From the NCBI RefSeq assembly GCF_001891165.1, contig NZ_LKKW01000007.1, positions 1 through 44,032 on the forward strand: a DNA stretch of 44,032 nt. Direction: 5' to 3'. This DNA comes from Streptobacillus ratti (lineage in GTDB: Bacteria > Fusobacteriota > Fusobacteriia > Fusobacteriales > Leptotrichiaceae). Shown here in pieces: positions 25,938-34,924 of the stretch (position 1 is its first letter; each line of letters opens with the position of its first letter). The notes beneath the pieces are model-generated. The model worked only from the letters and a program-made list of their open reading frames with translations. It ran no database searches and was not told the origin of the DNA. The translations under genes and the position numbers were made by a program.

Positions 25938-27088
25938 TGAAAAAAGACTATTATGAATTACTTGGTGTTGATAAAAATGCAAGTGAAGCAGATATAAAAA
26001 AGGCATTTAGAAAATCAGCCATGAAATATCATCCTGATAGAATGGCAAATGCTGATGAAAAAGAAAAAAAAGAAGCAGAAGAGAAATTTAAAGAATTAAA
26101 TGAAGCATATCAAATTCTTTCAGATCCAGAAAAAAAACAACTATATGATCAATATGGTCATGCTGCATTTGAACAAGGTGCAGGAGGTTTTGGTGGACAA
26201 GGCTTTGAGGGATTTGACTTTAGTGATATATTCTCAAACTTTTTCGGAGGTGGAGGAGGATTTGATTTTGGAGGCTTTGGTGGAGGAAATGGCTTTAATC
26301 AAAGAAGAAAACAAGGTCAAGATCTTTTATACACTTTAGATTTAAGTTTGGAAGAAATAGCTGATGGAGTTGAAAAAGAAATAGAATACAGTAGAACAGG
26401 TAAATGTTCTAGTTGTAGTGGTACTGGTGCTAAGGATTCTAAAACTAAGCAATGTAGCACATGTAATGGTAGAGGTTATGTAACAAAAACACAAAGAACA
26501 ATATTTGGTATGAGTAATGTTAGAGCTGAATGTTCTAGTTGTCATGGAGTAGGAGAAATACCAGAACATAAATGTAATGTTTGTCATGGAGAGGGAAATA
26601 AGAGAGAGCAAGTAAAGAAAAAAATTAAAATACCTGCTGGTATAGAATCTGGACAAAGATTAGTTATTAGAGATGGTGGAAACTATGATGGTCCTGGTAG
26701 TGATTTTGGAGATTTATACTTACAAATTAGAGAAAAAAGACATGAATTATTCCAAAGAGATGGATATGACATATATTGTAAAGTACCTATTAGTTTCTTA
26801 ACTGCTACTTTAGGTGGAGAGTTAGAAGTTCCAACATTAAGAGGTAAAACTAAGATTAAAATAGCTGAGGGGACACAAAATTCAACTAAGATGAGAATAA
26901 GAGATGCTGGTATAAAACATAATGGATATAAAGGTTCACAAATTATTGAAATTACTGTAGAAGTACCTAAAAATCTTAATAGTAAACAAAAAGAGAAGTT
27001 AAAAGAGTTTTATGGAACAATAGGTGTAGAAAATGAAGAAAAAACTGCTTCATTTTTTGATAAGATAAAAGAATTTTTTAAAGATTAG
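25937..27088 (+). CDS. dnaJ: Molecular chaperone DnaJ (Hsp40, type I)
   Basis: This 383-residue DnaK cochaperone stimulates ATP hydrolysis and delivers clients. The J domain has HPD at 32-34. A Gly/Phe-rich region follows at about 75-120, then four zinc-binding repeats at about 150-225 ([32 protein letters not shown]), and the two C-terminal beta domains. All domains of type I DnaJ are intact. The ATG overlaps the stop of the epimerase gene (TAATG), with GAGAGG upstream, indicating translational coupling to that gene rather than to dnaK. Confidence 0.97.
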   Translation: MKKDYYELLGVDKNASEADIKKAFRKSAMKYHPDRMANADEKEKKEAEEKFKELNEAYQILSDPEKKQLYDQYGHAAFEQGAGGFGGQGFEGFDFSDIFSNFFGGGGGFDFGGFGGGNGFNQRRKQGQDLLYTLDLSLEEIADGVEKEIEYSRTGKCSSCSGTGAKDSKTKQCSTCNGRGYVTKTQRTIFGMSNVRAECSSCHGVGEIPEHKCNVCHGEGNKREQVKKKIKIPAGIESGQRLVIRDGGNYDGPGSDFGDLYLQIREKRHELFQRDGYDIYCKVPISFLTATLGGELEVPTLRGKTKIKIAEGTQNSTKMRIRDAGIKHNGYKGSQIIEITVEVPKNLNSKQKEKLKEFYGTIGVENEEKTASFFDKIKEFFKD

Positions 27089-27125
27089 TTAGAATGATTA
27101 GGTCATAAAAAATAGAATTTAAAAA

Positions 27126-27164
27126 AGAGAGAATTCATATAATTTCAGAAATTCTCTCTATTTT
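27126..27164. terminator. Bidirectional terminator between dnaJ and a convergent membrane-protein gene
   Basis: AGAGAGAATT (27126-27135) pairs with AATTCTCTCT (27150-27159). ATTTTTATTTT follows on the plus strand, and a run of six Ts follows on the minus strand (27121-27126), so both converging transcripts can end here. Confidence 0.82.
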
Positions 27165-27216
27165 TATTTTATTACATAACAACTTATAAACTACAACTTT
27201 TATAGAAACCCAGTTT

Positions 27217-27594
27217 CTATTTATCTGTAGATATAACTCTTGTTATTAATGATAATATTAAACCACCTAAAATAGCAAGGGCTAATAGTATTAATAGTTT
27301 GTATAATGCACTATAACCATGACTTAATTCATTGTAAATATGTAAAACAATAACAATTTCAATAGAAAAAAGTACAATTGTTACATTTTCTTCTGTAAAT
27401 TTTTTTATTAATTTTAATATTAATAATTCAGCTAAACCGAATAAAATACCAATTGCTAATATTATTAGTATTTTGTGTACAATGTCGTATCCATGACTAA
27501 ATTTATAGTTAATAATAGTATTAGATAATGTTATACCAACAACTCCTATTATAGAGAGTATAATGTTTAAAAAATTATATTTTTTTATATTCAT
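27217..27594 (-). CDS. Small four-helix membrane protein with an internal duplication
   Basis: This 125-residue protein has four predicted membrane helices, at about residues 8-27, 38-60, 70-86 and 97-120. The two halves resemble each other: FSHGYDIVHKILIILAIG near residue 32 and LSHGYSALYKLLILLALA near residue 90 align closely and are followed by similar Gly-rich helices. This points to a duplicated two-helix unit. I do not recognise the family. It is a single gene with a consensus promoter and AAGGAAGGAG upstream of the ATG. A hairpin (27202-27220) covers its stop codon, and the shared terminator lies beyond. Confidence 0.7.
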   Translation of the reverse strand: MNIKKYNFLNIILSIIGVVGITLSNTIINYKFSHGYDIVHKILIILAIGILFGLAELLILKLIKKFTEENVTIVLFSIEIVIVLHIYNELSHGYSALYKLLILLALAILGGLILSLITRVISTDK

Positions 27595-27659
27595 CCTACA
27601 TAAACTCCTTCCTTTATTATTTGAGTTGAATAAAGTGGTTACTTATTCTTTCTGAGATA

Positions 27660-27688
27660 ATTATAACTCATAAAATTATAGGTGTCAA
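27660..27688 (-). promoter_or_regulatory. Consensus promoter of the small membrane-protein gene
   Basis: On the minus strand TTGACA (27688-27683), a 17-base spacer and TATAAT (27665-27660) give an exact consensus promoter. The leader to the ATG at 27594 is about 60 bases. Confidence 0.85.
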
Positions 27689-27778
27689 AAGTTCTTTTTT
27701 TATTTTTAAAATTTAATAGATAATCTATCACAATAACAAATATTGTACACCTCTTTTCTTACTAAAAAATGTTTTTTA

Positions 27779-27787
27779 TGCTATACT
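27779..27787 (+). promoter_or_regulatory. Extended -10 promoter for tsaE-tsaB-ftsY
   Basis: TG (27779-27780), one base and TATACT (27782-27787) form an extended -10 element with no good -35 box. The leader to the start at 27805 would be only about ten bases, just enough for TGGAGG. Confidence 0.5.
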
Positions 27788-27804
27788 ATTATAATGGAGG
27801 TACA

Positions 27805-28275
27805 ATGAATAAAATACTTAAATTTGAAGAAATTGATAGACTAGCAGATAAGATTAGTGAAAAAATTTTAAAAGATAATAAATTTAAATCAATAGCTTTA
27901 ATAGGGGATTTAGGAGTAGGTAAAACTCATATTTCAAAAAGAATATGTAAAAATTTAGGTGTTGTGGAAAATGTTAAAAGTCCTACATTTACTTACCTTT
28001 TAGAATATGATTTAGGAGATAGAACTATAGTACATTTTGACCTTTATAGATTATCAAATATAGATGAGCTATATGAAATAGGATATGAGGACTATATATT
28101 AGATGGTAATATATTTTTAATAGAATGGGCTAATAATGTACCTGAAGCAATACCAAGTAATACTTTATACATAGAATTAAAACATAATGATGAAACCACT
28201 AGATTTGTTTCATTATATGAAATTAAGAAAGGAGAAGTTAAATATGTCGACATTGATAATTACAACTTCAACTAA
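27805..28275 (+). CDS. tsaE: tRNA N6-threonylcarbamoyladenosine synthesis ATPase TsaE
   Basis: This 156-residue P-loop ATPase works with TsaB and TsaD to make t6A at position 37 of ANN-decoding tRNAs. Walker A is GDLGVGKTH. It is followed by the family marks SPTFTY, HFDLYRL and the IEWANN motif. ATG at 27805 is four bases after TGGAGG; an upstream in-frame ATG at 27769 would overlap the promoter. The 3' end overlaps tsaB by 32 bases, and the TsaE tail carries that gene's ribosome-binding site (AAAGGAG). tsaD is not in this window. Confidence 0.94.
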   Translation: MNKILKFEEIDRLADKISEKILKDNKFKSIALIGDLGVGKTHISKRICKNLGVVENVKSPTFTYLLEYDLGDRTIVHFDLYRLSNIDELYEIGYEDYILDGNIFLIEWANNVPEAIPSNTLYIELKHNDETTRFVSLYEIKKGEVKYVDIDNYNFN

Positions 28276-28915
28276 ACTTGCCTCTCTTTCAATTTATGAT
28301 AATGGAAATATGTTAGGGAATATTAATGTTAATGTAAAAAGAACACATTCAAGCTATATTATAGATCAAATTTCCTCTTTATTATCTTGGACAGGAACTA
28401 AAATAGAAAATATACAAAATGTATTAGTATCTATAGGACCAGGGTCATTTACTGGTGTTAGAATAGCTATTTCAGTTGTTAAGGGAATGTTTGTAGGTAG
28501 AGATGTTAAAATATATGAAGTTAATGAATTAGATGCCCTAGGATATCAAGGAAATAAGATATACACAGACAAGTTGATAGCTATGATAGATTCAAATAAT
28601 GAAAAAATATATTATGGTAAATATGAAAATGGTAAAAGAGTTGATAAACTTTTAGTTGGAAAATTAGATGATGTCATATCTTTAGTTAAAAATGAGGGAT
28701 ATAATTTAATAGGAGATGCCGTAATATCATATGGAGAAAAAATAAAGGAAAATGGAATAAATATATTAGTTCCAGATGTGTTTTTAAGAATAAACTCTAG
28801 TATATTCTATGCAATGTTTAAAGAGGATTTACTAAAAGAGGTAGACTTATTTAATTTAGTGCCTGATTATTTAGAAAAATCACAGGCAGAAAAGGAGAAA
28901 AATGGGAATATCTGA
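28244..28915 (+). CDS. tsaB: tRNA threonylcarbamoyladenosine synthesis protein TsaB
   Basis: This 223-residue ASKHA-fold scaffold activates TsaD in t6A formation. The N-terminal ITTSTKLASLSIY replaces the usual DTST strand, and the highly conserved GPGSFTGVRIAIS loop lies near residues 65-77. ATG at 28244 is nine bases after AAAGGAG; an earlier in-frame ATG at 28187 lies deep inside tsaE and is rejected. It overlaps both neighbours (tsaE by 32 bases, ftsY by 14), indicating tight coupling. Confidence 0.93.
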   Translation: MSTLIITTSTKLASLSIYDNGNMLGNINVNVKRTHSSYIIDQISSLLSWTGTKIENIQNVLVSIGPGSFTGVRIAISVVKGMFVGRDVKIYEVNELDALGYQGNKIYTDKLIAMIDSNNEKIYYGKYENGKRVDKLLVGKLDDVISLVKNEGYNLIGDAVISYGEKIKENGINILVPDVFLRINSSIFYAMFKEDLLKEVDLFNLVPDYLEKSQAEKEKNGNI

Positions 28916-29795
28916 TTTATTAATTAAACCTAAAAAAGGATTTTTTACGAAACTTAAAGATTTTTTTGTTGGTGAAGCTATTACTGATGATATGTATGAG
29001 GAATTAGAAGAACTTTTAATACAGTCTGATTTAGGAATGAAAATGACTATGGAGATAGTTGAAACATTAGAAAAAAATGTAAGAAATAAGGGGATTAAAA
29101 GTAAGGAATTAATGTATGAGGAACTAAAATTATTACTTTCAGAAAAGTTGGAAGTATTTGAGGATAATAGCTTAAATATACAAAAAGGAAGATTAAATGT
29201 AATTTTAGTTATAGGTGTAAATGGAGTAGGAAAAACTACATCTATAGGAAAAATTGCTATGAAGTTAAAAAAAGAGGGGAAATCTGTAATAATAGGTGCA
29301 GCAGATACTTTTAGGGCAGCAGCTATAGAACAGGTTGAAATGTGGGGACAAAGAGCAGGAATAGAAGTAATTAAACAAAAACATGGTTCAGATCCAGCAG
29401 CTGTAGTATTTGATACAATAAACACTGCTAAATCTAAAAATGTTGATGTAGCAATAATAGATACAGCTGGAAGATTACATAATAAAGTAGATTTAATGAA
29501 AGAATTAGAAAAAATAGATAAAATTATTAAACAAAATGTTGAAGAATATGAGTCATTAATAGTAATTGATTCTACTACAGGACAAAATGGTTTAGAACAG
29601 GCTAGAATATTTAATAGTATTTCTAATATTACAGGTATAATACTTACAAAATTTGATGGTACAGCTAAAGGTGGAATAATATTTTCTATAATTTCAGAAC
29701 TTAATAAACCAGTTAAATTTTTAGGAGTTGGAGAGGGAGTAGAAGATTTAAGAGTTTTTGATTCTAAAGAATTTATTAGTGAAATGTTTAATTGA
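28902..29795 (+). CDS. ftsY: Signal recognition particle receptor FtsY
   Basis: This 297-residue SRP-receptor GTPase docks ribosome-SRP complexes at the membrane. The N domain (about 1-95) is followed by the G domain with GVNGVGKTTS at 105-114, DTFRAAAIEQ at 135-144, DTAGRLH at 187-193 and TKFDGTAKGG at 249-258. The long acidic A domain of E. coli FtsY is absent; only a short N-terminal helix (KGFFTKLKDFF) could bind membrane. The start overlaps tsaB, with AAAGGAG upstream. The GTP-binding elements are complete. Confidence 0.96.
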   Translation: MGISDLLIKPKKGFFTKLKDFFVGEAITDDMYEELEELLIQSDLGMKMTMEIVETLEKNVRNKGIKSKELMYEELKLLLSEKLEVFEDNSLNIQKGRLNVILVIGVNGVGKTTSIGKIAMKLKKEGKSVIIGAADTFRAAAIEQVEMWGQRAGIEVIKQKHGSDPAAVVFDTINTAKSKNVDVAIIDTAGRLHNKVDLMKELEKIDKIIKQNVEEYESLIVIDSTTGQNGLEQARIFNSISNITGIILTKFDGTAKGGIIFSIISELNKPVKFLGVGEGVEDLRVFDSKEFISEMFN

Positions 29796-29804
29796 TAGTT
29801 TTAC

Positions 29805-29832
29805 TTGAATTTTAATTTATTTATGTTAAAAT
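29805..29832 (+). promoter_or_regulatory. Predicted promoter of pta-ackA
   Basis: TTGAAT (29805-29810), a 16-base spacer and TAAAAT (29827-29832), preceded by TG one base upstream (29824-29825), form an extended -10 promoter between ftsY and pta. Confidence 0.65.
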
Positions 29833-29868
29833 AAAAATGGAGTTAAAAAAAATGAGGAGATGAATAAA

Positions 29869-30894
29869 ATGTCAAATTTAATTGAACAAATTAAAGAGAA
29901 AGAAAAAGAGCATAAAAAAACAGTAGTTTTACCAGAAGCTGAAGATGAAAGAGTATTAAGAGCTGCTGAACAAATAACTAAAGAGGGTTTTGCTAATATC
30001 ATATTAGTTGGTAAAGATTACCAAGTAAGAGAACATGCTGCAAAAATAGGTGTAGATTTAAGTGGTGTACAAATTATTGATCCTATGTCTTTTGAAAAGA
30101 CACCTGAATTTATTAGACAATTTGTACATTTAAGATCTAAAAAAGGAATGAAAGAAGAACAAGCACGTGAAATAATTCAAAATGATGTAAGATTTTTTGG
30201 AGCTATGCTTGTTAGAAACTGTGTAGCAGATGGTATGGTTGCTGGTTCTAATTCACCAACATCTAATGTATTAAGAGCTGCAATACAAGTAATAGGTCCT
30301 AAAAAAGGTCTAAAAACAATTTCAAGCTCATTTATTATGCAAACAAAAACTAAAGAATTTGGAGTAGATGGAACATTGCTATTTTCAGATTGTGGAGTAC
30401 TTCCAAATCCAACTGCTCAACAAATTGCAGATATAGCAATATCAGCTGTTGAAAAATCAAGATTAATAACTAAATTTACTGACCCTAAAGTAGCACTTTT
30501 AACTTATTCAACTAAAGGTTCTGCTGAGGGAGAACAAGTAACTAAAATGAGAGAGGCATATAAGATACTGGAAGAAAGAGGAGTAGACTTTGAATTTGAT
30601 GGAGAATTACAATTAGATGCTGCTATAGTTCCAGCCGTTGCAGAACAAAAAGTTAAAGATTCTAATGTTGCAGGTAAAGCAAATATATTAGTATTCCCTG
30701 ATTTATGTTCAGGAAATATAGGGTATAAATTAGTTCAAAGATTTGCAAAAGCAAAAGCTTTAGGACCTTTAATTCAAGGACTTGCAAGACCTGTACATGA
30801 TTTATCAAGAGGATGTAATGTAGAAGATATAGTTGATGTAGTTGCAATAACATGTGCAGAATGTGCAGTATTTTGTGAAATTTTAACATTATAA
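29869..30894 (+). CDS. pta: Phosphate acetyltransferase
   Basis: This 341-residue enzyme converts acetyl-CoA and phosphate to acetyl phosphate. It is the compact single-domain form found in low-GC bacteria, lacking the DRTGG and other N-terminal domains of E. coli Pta. Family blocks include VVLPEAEDERVLRAA, VADGMVAGSNSPTSNVLRA, SDCGVLPNPTAQQ, LLTYSTKGSAEG and the LARPVHDLSRGC C-terminus. ATG at 29869 is about ten bases after GAGGAG; the ATG at 29860 abuts that site. It is followed by ackA after eleven bases. Confidence 0.96.
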   Translation: MSNLIEQIKEKEKEHKKTVVLPEAEDERVLRAAEQITKEGFANIILVGKDYQVREHAAKIGVDLSGVQIIDPMSFEKTPEFIRQFVHLRSKKGMKEEQAREIIQNDVRFFGAMLVRNCVADGMVAGSNSPTSNVLRAAIQVIGPKKGLKTISSSFIMQTKTKEFGVDGTLLFSDCGVLPNPTAQQIADIAISAVEKSRLITKFTDPKVALLTYSTKGSAEGEQVTKMREAYKILEERGVDFEFDGELQLDAAIVPAVAEQKVKDSNVAGKANILVFPDLCSGNIGYKLVQRFAKAKALGPLIQGLARPVHDLSRGCNVEDIVDVVAITCAECAVFCEILTL

Positions 30895-30905
30895 TAGGAG
30901 GAAAA

Positions 30906-32099
30906 ATGAAAGTATTAGTAATAAATAGTGGAAGCTCGTCTTTAAAGTTTGAATTAATAAATACAATAGATAATAATACTTTAATCAAAGGTATTTGTGA
31001 AAGAATAGGGATTTCAAATTCAATATTTACTTTAAAAAATTTAATTACAGGAATTAAAATAGAAGAAAGACCAGAAGAAATGCCTAATCATAAAATGGCT
31101 ATAGATTTAGTATTAAAAGAATTAGTAGGAGAAAACGGAGTATTAAAATCTATAGATGAGATTGATGCTATAGGTCATAGAGTAGTTCATGGTGGAGAAT
31201 ACTTTAATGATTCAGTTTTAGTAGATGAAGAAGTAATAAAAAAATTAGAAAATATTTCAGAATTAGCACCATTACATAATCCAGCTAATGTTATGGGAAT
31301 TAAGGTAATGAGAGAATTATTACCTGGTAAACCTAATGTTGCAGTATTTGATACAGCTTTCCATCAAACTATGGAAAAACATGTATATACTTACCCATTA
31401 CCACTTGAAGATTATGAGGAATTAAAAGTTAGAAAATATGGTTTCCATGGAACTAGTCATAAATATGTTTCAGGTGTTGCAAAAGAAATGTTAGGTAAAG
31501 ATGAATCTAAAATTATTGTGTGTCATTTAGGAAATGGAGCCTCAATATCAGCAGTTAAAAATGGTAAAGTAGTAGATACTTCTATGGGTCTTACTCCACT
31601 TGCAGGTATAATGATGGGAACTCGTTGTGGAGATATAGATCCAGCAGCAGTTTTATACATCATGGAAAAAAGAGGATTAACACCTAAAGAAATAGATACT
31701 AGAATGAATAAAAAATCAGGATTTTTAGGAATTTTTGGAGAAAGTTCAGACTTTAGAGATATACAAAAAGGTGTAGAATCAGGTAAAGAAAGAGCTAAAC
31801 TTGCATATGACATGTTCTGCTATAGAGTAAAGAGCTATATAGGTTCTTATGCAGTTGCTATGGGTGGAGTAGATGCTATAGCATTTACTGGAGGAATAGG
31901 AGAAAATGCAGCCTATGCACGTCAAGGAATATGTGATGGTTTAGAGTTTTTAGGAGTAGAACTTGATAAAGTTAAGAATATGGAAAGAATTTCAGGAAAT
32001 GTTGATTATTCTTTACCAACTTCAAAAGTTAAAGTATTTAAAATTGAAACAGCAGAAGAATTAATGATAGCAATGGATACATATAGATTATCAAAATAA
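30906..32099 (+). CDS. ackA: Acetate kinase
   Basis: This 397-residue ASKHA-fold kinase makes ATP and acetate from acetyl phosphate, the energy-yielding end of the glucuronate and ascorbate routes. It shows LVINSGSSSLKFELI at the N-terminus, GHRVVHGGEYF, FDTAFHQTM, YGFHGTSHKYVS, HLGNGASISAV and MMGTRCGDIDPA, and the GGIGENAAYAR block near the C-terminus. The length is standard. AGGAGG precedes the ATG, and it is co-transcribed with pta. No clear terminator follows, so transcription may run into the broken barrel gene. Confidence 0.97.
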   Translation: MKVLVINSGSSSLKFELINTIDNNTLIKGICERIGISNSIFTLKNLITGIKIEERPEEMPNHKMAIDLVLKELVGENGVLKSIDEIDAIGHRVVHGGEYFNDSVLVDEEVIKKLENISELAPLHNPANVMGIKVMRELLPGKPNVAVFDTAFHQTMEKHVYTYPLPLEDYEELKVRKYGFHGTSHKYVSGVAKEMLGKDESKIIVCHLGNGASISAVKNGKVVDTSMGLTPLAGIMMGTRCGDIDPAAVLYIMEKRGLTPKEIDTRMNKKSGFLGIFGESSDFRDIQKGVESGKERAKLAYDMFCYRVKSYIGSYAVAMGGVDAIAFTGGIGENAAYARQGICDGLEFLGVELDKVKNMERISGNVDYSLPTSKVKVFKIETAEELMIAMDTYRLSK

Positions 32100-32149
32100 T
32101 ATGATAATAATTAAGAGTATGTAATAAAATAAGAGGTGAAAAATACAAG

Positions 32150-34333
32150 TTGAGAAATAAATTATTAATATTGTCGATGATAAATCTATATAGTTTTGGA
32201 GCAGAGTATTATTTTAAATCAAATAATACATTTGAGCCTTATCATAATGGAAGTAGCATCTTGGTTAAAAGCACGATAGATGCAAATTTTGGAGCATCAT
32301 TTAAAGAAAATGAAATATTTACTTTTTTAGGAGGTAAAGTAAAACCTAGTATTGAACATACAATAGATGGTTCTGGTAATTTAGGATTTAATTTTAAGAA
32401 AAAATTATCAGATAATATAGGTATAATATTAAATACAGGTTATGAATATAATGAGGGATATGAGGATAATATAAAGGAAATAATTAAACTAAGAGGAGAA
32501 TGGGATAGTAGATTTGAAAAAGATAAAAAATTGTTAAAAGAATATTATCATACTCAAGGTTTAAGATTTAAAGGAAAAGAGAATTTATTACTTTCAAGTA
32601 TAGTAAATTATGATGATGACAAAGTAAAGGGATATAGTGGAGTAATATATTCTTCAGAAGGATTTAATATATAAAAATTAAGGTTAGAAAGTTTCATAAA
32701 ATTAGCCACTAAAAGATTAAATTATAATATAGAATTTGATTTAAATCATAAATTAAAGAAAGATAATAATCAAAATCAAAATAATTATGATAAAGGTGGA
32801 AGATTAAAAGGATCTATAAAAGTAAAAGGTAAAATAAATGATATAGAAACATATAATGAACTTGGAACTTATTTAACAACAATATTACCAGATAAAAAAG
32901 ATTATTTAGTAATAAGTAAGAATGAATTAAATACTAAAAAAGGTAATATAGAGTATAAGGCTGGAATAAATGGTGAAGTAGCTTTAAAGGAAGTAGAAAA
33001 TTCTAAAAATTTAAAAACACTATATAAACCAGAATTAGCTTTTGGTATAAAATATGATAAAGATAAATTATTATTAGAAAATAGTAATAAGGTAAAAGGA
33101 AGACTATATATAAAAGATTCAAAAATATATGAAGATGGATATGATAAATCTAAAAAAATAAATACAGATATAGCATCAGTTTATACTGATAATAAATTAG
33201 TATATAGATTTAATGACTTTGATATAAAAGGTATATCAAAATATAGAATATCGGCACATATGGAAAAAGACAAATATAGTGGATTAGAACACTTACTTTC
33301 AACAGGTGTAGGTATAGACTATAATAAAAATTATCTAAATGCAGAAATAAAGCATAGTTCAGATTTAAGATATGTATTTGGATATGTAGATAAAAAACCA
33401 TTTTCAATAATAAATATATGGTCTGATAATAAAATAGAACATAAATTGAATGAAAAATTATATCTTAATGGTGAATTTAACTTAACTAGTTCAAATAGAT
33501 TTAGAATATTAAATAGAAATTCTAAAGAAGATGAATTATTACTATTATTAGATGCTAAAGGAATTTTAAAGTATCATATAAATCCTAAACTTACATTTAA
33601 TAATAAGTTAGAAATGAAAAATATTATCTTGTTTTCTTATTTTCCAGAAGAAACAGGTGTAGCTAATTCGGGAGCAGGGAATCAAAGTTCACAACCAAGC
33701 TCTGCAAAATCAAGTAAAAATGAAATTGCAGATAAATTAAAAATAGATTCACAATATATACTTAAGCTATATAATGAAAGTGAAATAATTTATAAAATAA
33801 AAGATAATATAGACATTAAAGGTAAATTATCTATAGGATATAGTCAATTAAAATCAGATAAATTATACAATAGCTTAAAAGATTTAAAAAGAGAACAAAT
33901 AGATGAAAATGGAATAAGAGAATTTAGTTCTAAAGATATTAAGATTATAGATGAAGAAACTAAACGTTTTAATGATGAAAACTTTTTAATAGCTACAGGA
34001 ATAGAAACAGAAATGAGATATATTGATGATAAATTATTAATAAAACCAAGTTTAGAGCTAGGTATAAATCATATGTTAAAAATTGATATATCAACTGAAG
34101 TTCCAGGACTTAATAATGTAAATACAGCAAATTCAACAACAGAATCATCGACTTCAACAACAGAAAAATCTGAAAAATCTGAAACAGCATCTAATAGTGA
34201 TAGTATGAAGAATTCTAATTCAGGAAGTAATTCTGAACCAACAAGAAAAATACCAAGAAAAGTAGCTCGTTTCAGTATTGTATTTAAAAAAATTATCTTA
34301 AAAATGGGATTAAATTTAGAGTATAGATGGTAG
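32150..34333 (+). pseudogene. Outer-membrane beta-barrel protein gene interrupted by an in-frame stop
   Basis: The reading frame starts at TTG (32150) after GAGGTG with a signal peptide (RNKLLILSMINLYSFGA). It meets TAA at 32672-32674 (codon 175) and continues open in the same frame for 552 sense codons to TAG at 34333. The part after the stop has no good internal start until an unpromising ATG at 33260. Both parts show barrel-like alternating strands, and the last residues (MGLNLEYRW) are a typical aromatic beta-signal. Two Ser/Thr-rich stretches, near 33660-33720 and 34125-34240, look like surface loops and contain short direct repeats. A TAT-to-TAA change would explain the break (FNI-Y-KLRLES). 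It may be a true pseudogene, a strain-specific mutation or a sequencing error. Confidence 0.75.
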
Positions 34334-34362
34334 TTTAATATTAAACTGTCATCTATATTTTT
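34325..34362 (+). terminator. Terminator at the end of the broken barrel gene
   Basis: AGATGGTAGTTTAAT (34325-34339) and ATTAAACTGTCATCT (34340-34354) form a long hairpin with two wobble pairs that includes the stop codon. ATATTTTTATAT follows. Confidence 0.75.
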
Positions 34363-34369
34363 ATATATT

Positions 34370-34405
34370 TAAAAAAATGAGAGTGTAATTTTGTAATACA
34401 CTCCC
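34370..34405 (-). terminator. Terminator of the recJ-flavodoxin unit
   Basis: On the minus strand GAGTGTA (34405-34399) and TACACTC (34389-34383) form a seven-base-pair stem, followed by a run of Ts (complement of the A-run at 34371-34377). It lies directly after the flavodoxin gene. Confidence 0.7.
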
Positions 34406-34416
34406 TTTTATATACC

Positions 34417-34914
34417 TTATTTTCCAAACTCTTCTTTTAATTGATTACACCAATTTTCTATTCTTTCATCACTTAATTCAGGTTGATTTAGTTCATCAAT
34501 TGCAAGACCAACGAATCTTCCATTTCTTATAGCTAATGAATCTGTAAAATCATATCCATCTGTATCAGTAAATCCAATGATTTTAGCATTAGATTTTTCA
34601 GCCTTTTTATAAAGTATTTCTATAGCATCTATAAATGAATCAGCAAATGATGCCTGATCTCCTGTTCCAAATAAAGCTATATATTTTCCACTTAAATCCA
34701 TGTCATCGATTTCATCTACACATGCCATCCAATCATCTTGTAAATCTCCAAGACCCCAAGTTGGCGACCCTAAGATTAATAAATCATAATCACTAAATGT
34801 ATCTATACCCTCTGATACTTCAATAACATCGACATCATCAAAATTATTTGAAATTCTATTAGCTATATCTTCAGTTGTACCAGTAGTAGTTCCAAAATAA
34901 ATTCCCGTTTTCAT
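34417..34914 (-). CDS. Flavodoxin
   Basis: This 165-residue FMN-binding electron carrier of the long-chain type has the phosphate loop GTTTGTTEDIA (about 8-18). The first isoalloxazine loop contains GSPTWGLGDLQDDW, and the second is LFGTGDQASFADSF. Flavodoxins of this size replace ferredoxin in low-potential reactions such as pyruvate:ferredoxin oxidoreductase. ATG at 34914 follows AAGGAGG with five-base spacing; an earlier in-frame ATG at 34938 lies inside recJ. It starts ten bases after the recJ stop and is followed by its terminator. The redox partner cannot be told from context. Confidence 0.93.
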   Translation of the reverse strand: MKTGIYFGTTTGTTEDIANRISNNFDDVDVIEVSEGIDTFSDYDLLILGSPTWGLGDLQDDWMACVDEIDDMDLSGKYIALFGTGDQASFADSFIDAIEILYKKAEKSNAKIIGFTDTDGYDFTDSLAIRNGRFVGLAIDELNQPELSDERIENWCNQLKEEFGK

Positions 34915-34924
34915 TGTATCCTCC

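Noticed and set aside
26342-26656. Minus-strand frame rich in Cys, Ser and Thr opposite dnaJ
   Set aside because: It is the complement of the DnaJ zinc-finger repeats, with no ribosome-binding site or family match.
27202-27220. Hairpin ATAGAAAC/GTTTCTAT as a terminator
   Set aside because: On the minus strand it is followed by A-rich sequence, not a T-run. The real bidirectional terminator is at 27126-27164.
32665-32680. Frameshift as the cause of the interruption
   Set aside because: The frame before and after the TAA is the same, so a nonsense substitution explains it without any indel.
33260-34333. Separate gene starting at ATG 33260
   Set aside because: The same frame is open back to 32675 with similar barrel composition, no ribosome-binding site precedes the ATG, and there is no signal peptide. 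It is the 3' part of the broken gene.
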